Positions 59,915 through 64,000 of a stretch of 64,000 nucleotides of DNA are shown here, in pieces. Made by a program: the position numbers and the translations under genes. The stretch is taken from contig CALHDG010000034.1 in NCBI GenBank assembly GCA_938023075.1, forward strand, positions 37,518 to 101,517, read 5' to 3'. The notes under the pieces were generated by a model. The model was not told the DNA's origin, made no database searches, and worked only from the letters and a program-made list of their open reading frames with translations. This DNA comes from an uncultured Chitinophagales bacterium. Its GTDB lineage: Bacteria > Bacteroidota > Bacteroidia > Chitinophagales > JAHDHT01. Every line of letters starts with the position of its first letter. Within the stretch, counting starts at the first letter, position 1.

Positions 59915-62509
59915 ATGAGACATCAGTTTATCATTTATGGTCTGTTCATTTTCACATTATCTCAAGGCTATGCAGCAGTAAACTTTAGTGTTGTACGAGG
60001 TTATTATGCGGATTCTATTCAATTAACTTTGTCCTCCACCTTATCCAATTCACAAATTATTTATACTACCGACAATAGCAAACCTACCTTAACAAATGGC
60101 TTGATTTATGATGATGAACCTATTTCAATATCATCAAGCAAAACCATAAAAGCTGTTAGTATAAATGCAACAGATATTGATCAAGTAGTTGCTCATACCT
60201 ATATTTTTTTAAAAGATATTTTACAGGCAAACTATATGGACACTTCGATTACTAAAAGTGAACAATACGAAAGTTTAATGGAAGAAAGTTTTCTATCTCT
60301 GCCGGTTATTTCAATTAGTTCAGATTTAATAACTGTTGGAGAAAATTTTGAACCGGATGTTGAAGCTGCTGTTGAACTATTTAACATCAATAATGAAACA
60401 GCGTTTCAAGTAAATTGCGGTATCGAAACTTGGGGTGGTAGTAAATTCAATTTAAAAAAGCATTACCGTTTAGAATTTAAAACCAAATACGGAGCGGATG
60501 AATTAGAGTATCCCCTATTTGATGATATAAATTATCCTATAAAACCGGTACAAAATTTTAACCGTTTATTGTTGCGTTCCGGCAGTCAAGATGGCTTAAA
60601 TTGTGAGTTTTGTGATGAATCAAAAGCCCTGTTTATAAGAACGCGCGTGATGATGGATTTGCAAATGCAGATGGGTTATACGGCACCGCATGGCAGGTTT
60701 GTTCATGTTTTTATTAATCAGCAATATGAAGGGGTTTATCATTTAATGGAACGACCCGATCAAGATTTTTTTCAAGATTACTATTTTAATGATATAGCTA
60801 AAAGTGAAATTGAGGTTAGAAAAAACAGTGGTTTTTGGCAAGCACCCATTTATCCTACTTTATATCATCAATTAGAAGAAGTCGGTAAAAGTGATCTGTC
60901 CGATGTTGAAAATTATGTAAATCTTACCAAGCACATAGACGTTGAACAAACCGCTGCTTACCTATTATTGAATGATTATGGCGGCAACTTCGATTGGAGC
61001 ATAGATCGCAATAATTTGGGTGCTGCTGCAGCAACACACCCGTACAAATTTATTTTGTGGGATGTAGATTTAACCTTAAACAATGAAGGCGTTTTTGAAG
61101 AGACTTATGGCGATCAACTGAGTTTCAATAGTCTTGGTTTTACCGGTCCAATACCAGAACTCATTGTTGAAAATGAAAATTTTAAGCTCCAACTCGCCGA
61201 TGCGATGCAATGTAATTGTTTTGAAAATGGAGCTTTGCAAGCACAGCAAGTGGAAGCGGTATTTACAAAAAGAGCGAATCAAATAGAAAAAGCGTTGATC
61301 GCAGAATCTGCTCGTTGGGGCAATGTTGATTTTGAATTTAATGGCAGTATTGGACATCAACAAAACAATAATTGGGATGTATATGATGAATGGGTAAATG
61401 CTAAAAATGAAACTTTAAAACAATTTATCGCTAATCGAACAGACACCTTAATAGCTCAATACCAAGCAGCCGGTATTTTTCCTCTTATTCAAGCAGTACA
61501 GTTCGTTCAAGAAAATAATCTTTTTCTTCAGGAAAAAATTGAGTTGATTAATCCCAACGAAATAGGAGAAATTTATTACACCACCAACGGACAAGATCCC
61601 AGAAGTTTTAATAGCTCTGTTGCCGAGTCTGCTATACTTTATGATGCACCAATTACAGTATCAAAACCAACTAGCATTAAAGCAAGAGTATTTGCTGATA
61701 GTGTTTGGAGTGCGATGTGTCCAAAGAAATATTATCCTACTCAAGCCTATAAAAAACTGATCATTAATGAAATTCATTTTCAACCTTTAGATTCTATTAC
61801 CTCAAATTCTGATACTATAGTCGGTAAGCATTTTGAATTTATCGAATTGTATAACAAGGGTACAGAAGCGATTGACCTTACCGATGTAAACTTTTCAGAT
61901 GGTATTCAATATCAATTTAAAAACAATGCCGTAATTGAATCGGAAGAATATATAGTAATTGCCTCAGATAGTTTGATGTTTATTGACCGCTATGGCTTCT
62001 TTCCTTTTGGCGTTTATCAAGGCAATCTATCTAATGAAGGAGAAACTATTCAAATCAACAATCCATTTAATGAAAGTATACAAGAAATAAGTTATGCTTT
62101 AGATTTTCCATGGCAAAGTGCTTTTAATCAATTGGGACATTCATTAAGTTTGAAACAAGTGGATTTATATCTGACAGAGCCTTCTAATTGGATGTATTCA
62201 ACAGAAACAGGTGGCACTCCGGGTAAAATTAATTTTATGGGTACTTCAATATCCAATATAGATAATAAAGATATTGATTTCGTTACGTGTATTATTAATC
62301 CCTTTTCTAAGCAACTTACAATTATTAGTATCAAGCAATCGCTTAAAAGCTTACAAATTTATACGGTTCAAAACCAGTTGGTTTATACCCAAACTATACC
62401 AATAAACGAAGCAATGCAGATAATTGATTATGGTTTTCTATCTTCTGGTTTATATGTTTTTGTGCTAAGTGATGAAACACACTTGAAATTTGGTAAAATG
62501 GTTCGATAG
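59915..62509 (+). CDS. CotH-kinase-type secreted protein with chitobiase-like and lamin-tail-like domains
   Basis: NCGIETWGGSKFNLKKHYRLEFK...RLLLRSGSQDG...VFINQQYEGVYHLMERPDQDFFQ...FILWDVDLTL; IYYTTNGQDPRSF; HFEFIELYNKGTEAIDLTDVNFSDG. Confidence 0.8.
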   Translation: MRHQFIIYGLFIFTLSQGYAAVNFSVVRGYYADSIQLTLSSTLSNSQIIYTTDNSKPTLTNGLIYDDEPISISSSKTIKAVSINATDIDQVVAHTYIFLKDILQANYMDTSITKSEQYESLMEESFLSLPVISISSDLITVGENFEPDVEAAVELFNINNETAFQVNCGIETWGGSKFNLKKHYRLEFKTKYGADELEYPLFDDINYPIKPVQNFNRLLLRSGSQDGLNCEFCDESKALFIRTRVMMDLQMQMGYTAPHGRFVHVFINQQYEGVYHLMERPDQDFFQDYYFNDIAKSEIEVRKNSGFWQAPIYPTLYHQLEEVGKSDLSDVENYVNLTKHIDVEQTAAYLLLNDYGGNFDWSIDRNNLGAAAATHPYKFILWDVDLTLNNEGVFEETYGDQLSFNSLGFTGPIPELIVENENFKLQLADAMQCNCFENGALQAQQVEAVFTKRANQIEKALIAESARWGNVDFEFNGSIGHQQNNNWDVYDEWVNAKNETLKQFIANRTDTLIAQYQAAGIFPLIQAVQFVQENNLFLQEKIELINPNEIGEIYYTTNGQDPRSFNSSVAESAILYDAPITVSKPTSIKARVFADSVWSAMCPKKYYPTQAYKKLIINEIHFQPLDSITSNSDTIVGKHFEFIELYNKGTEAIDLTDVNFSDGIQYQFKNNAVIESEEYIVIASDSLMFIDRYGFFPFGVYQGNLSNEGETIQINNPFNESIQEISYALDFPWQSAFNQLGHSLSLKQVDLYLTEPSNWMYSTETGGTPGKINFMGTSISNIDNKDIDFVTCIINPFSKQLTIISIKQSLKSLQIYTVQNQLVYTQTIPINEAMQIIDYGFLSSGLYVFVLSDETHLKFGKMVR

Positions 62510-62597
62510 TTTAGATCAGGGTAATTTTTGCATCTATCTACTGAAATTAGTAATTTAGCGTTATCAAACGAAAATTTTCAAATCATTAATTTTTTTT

Positions 62598-63155
62598 ATG
62601 AACTCAAAAACAGTAGCAACTCCAAAGCAAAAAAAGCATGATAAATTTTATGATGTTTTGGATAGAATTATTCAAAAAGACAAACCAACATTAAAGACTA
62701 AAGTAGAAAGAAAGAAAAATGGTGGCGGTATAGTAGTGAGTTCACATTCAACAAAGGAAAAAGCATATTCAAAACTTTCAATCTCTCCTATCAATACAAT
62801 TCAATCCGTTAGGAGTGGTGTCAATTTTGATGACTTTAAACAAGTTTACGATTTAGTAAAACTGACCAATAACAAATGGGCTGAAATAATGGGTATTAGT
62901 GAACGGACAATGCAAAGTGTTTTAAAAGAAAAGAAAAATCTCGATCAAAATAAATCAGAAAAATTAATTGCCTTTTTATTGCTTGTGGAATATGCTATGG
63001 AGGTTTTAGGTAATCATAATTATATGATGGAGTGGCTTAAATATAAATCGCCGGCTTTACTAGGGAATGCTCCTGTAGATTATTTAGATACCTTTCAGGG
63101 AATTACGATGCTGAAAGAACAATTATTTAAAATTGAAACAGGCAACTTGGTATGA
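62598..63155 (+). CDS. Xre/MbcA/ParS-type antitoxin
   Basis: KLTNNKWAEIMGISERTMQSVLKEKKNLDQNKSEKLIAFLLLVEYAMEVLGNHNYMMEWLKYKSPALLGNAPVDYL. Confidence 0.85.
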   Translation: MNSKTVATPKQKKHDKFYDVLDRIIQKDKPTLKTKVERKKNGGGIVVSSHSTKEKAYSKLSISPINTIQSVRSGVNFDDFKQVYDLVKLTNNKWAEIMGISERTMQSVLKEKKNLDQNKSEKLIAFLLLVEYAMEVLGNHNYMMEWLKYKSPALLGNAPVDYLDTFQGITMLKEQLFKIETGNLV

Positions 63156-63610
63156 TCGTTTTCAGGGTTTGCAATCCAAAATACGCTAATAATATTTCTG
63201 GAGAAAATGCCCGCAAACAAACTACCAACCGTTGGAATTCATTTGGTACACCAATGCTTTACACCTCAGATAGTCCGGCATTGTGTGCGGTGGAAATACA
63301 TCAATATGTACCCCCAACATTTACTCCGCTTCAATATGCTTTGTTAGCCATCGAAATTCCTACGTGTAAACCCTTGCTTATTGATGAAGAATTTTTTGAA
63401 GAAGCAAACTGTATTATGGATTTGGCAACTACGCAAGCTATGGGCGACTACTTTATCAACGAAAATGAATTTTTGGTTTTAAAAGTACCTTCAGCTATGA
63501 TTACGGCATGTTGGAATTTTTTAATTAACCCAAACCATAAAGATTTTAAAAAAGTGACAATCAAAAACGTCCTTGCCTTTCCGTTAGGTGGAAAGTTATT
63601 CAAAAAATAA
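63152..63610 (+). CDS. RES-domain toxin
   Basis: FRVCNPKYANNISGENARKQTTNRWNSFGTPMLYTSDSPALCAVEI; 4-nt overlap with the antitoxin. Confidence 0.87.
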   Translation: MIVFRVCNPKYANNISGENARKQTTNRWNSFGTPMLYTSDSPALCAVEIHQYVPPTFTPLQYALLAIEIPTCKPLLIDEEFFEEANCIMDLATTQAMGDYFINENEFLVLKVPSAMITACWNFLINPNHKDFKKVTIKNVLAFPLGGKLFKK

Positions 63611-64000
63611 AAATTCAGTTATATAGATGATAACTCAAGTTTCGGTAGTAGTATTTTGTTTCATAATAGTTTGATTATAAATTATTTATTAAAATTAAAG
63701 TATTCAATAACATTAAATCAACTTAATTAGGGTCTCCTCAAAAAATCAAAATTGATTTTCCAAATGTTAAAATTGCTATTTTAACTCAGAAATCAGTTGT
63801 AAGATTTCATAAAGTCTAAAAAAAATCTTATCTTAATATAATTCATAATATCTTTTAATCTGTTAATCATATAAAATACACAGCTTTAGTAAAAAATTAA
63901 TTTTTTTGGTAGAATGTCTTAATAATCAAGACATACATATGAAAATTATGTATAATTGACGAAATGCAAAGTTATTTTTGAATCTCCCATAAAAACCTTG

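Noticed and set aside
1-64000. tRNA or rRNA genes
   Set aside because: None recognised by eye; intergenic gaps are AT-rich or filled with interspersed repeats. A tRNAscan/Infernal run would be needed to exclude them.

Overview
AT-rich Bacteroidota chromosome segment; the Na+-NQR operon, T9SS-type C-terminal domains, exosortase family protein and TAnnTTTG promoter-like boxes suggest a Saprospiraceae/Flavobacteriia-like organism. Housekeeping content: nqrABCDEF, gyrA, fabI, rluD-type pseudouridine synthase, the miaB / sigma-54 regulator / lptE / TPR-HHH / secG neighbourhood, surE, and an S41 peptidase. There are four large secreted proteins with T9SS-like or likely-secreted architectures, including a 2256-aa DUF11 and Cys-rich-repeat protein. 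Accessory content: (i) a co-directional TIR / helical ORF / membrane-anchored nSTAND ATPase / exported TPR-WG-LRR cluster at 15.8-20.6 kb, which looks like a TIR-NB-LRR receptor split over adjacent genes and is the best candidate for an undescribed system; (ii) a Xre/ParS-RES toxin-antitoxin pair; (iii) an isolated DUF1016/YhcG-type PDDEXK nuclease; (iv) a two-gene overlapping cassette of unknown function inserted in the miaB-lptE neighbourhood. Hand alignment also found three families of interspersed intergenic repeats: four copies of a ~135-bp hairpin element with an apparent compensatory change, two copies of an 83-bp element, and two copies of a ~160-bp MITE-like element. Several reading-frame anomalies are present: an in-frame TAA between the TIR ORF and the next ORF, a 10-bp x3 tandem repeat at the end of that ORF, an A10 tract that separates a conserved TPR tail from its gene, a frameshifted MORN-like lipoprotein, a P1-peptidase remnant, and a sigma-54 regulator with no canonical start codon. 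All family calls are from motif recognition by eye; no searches were run.
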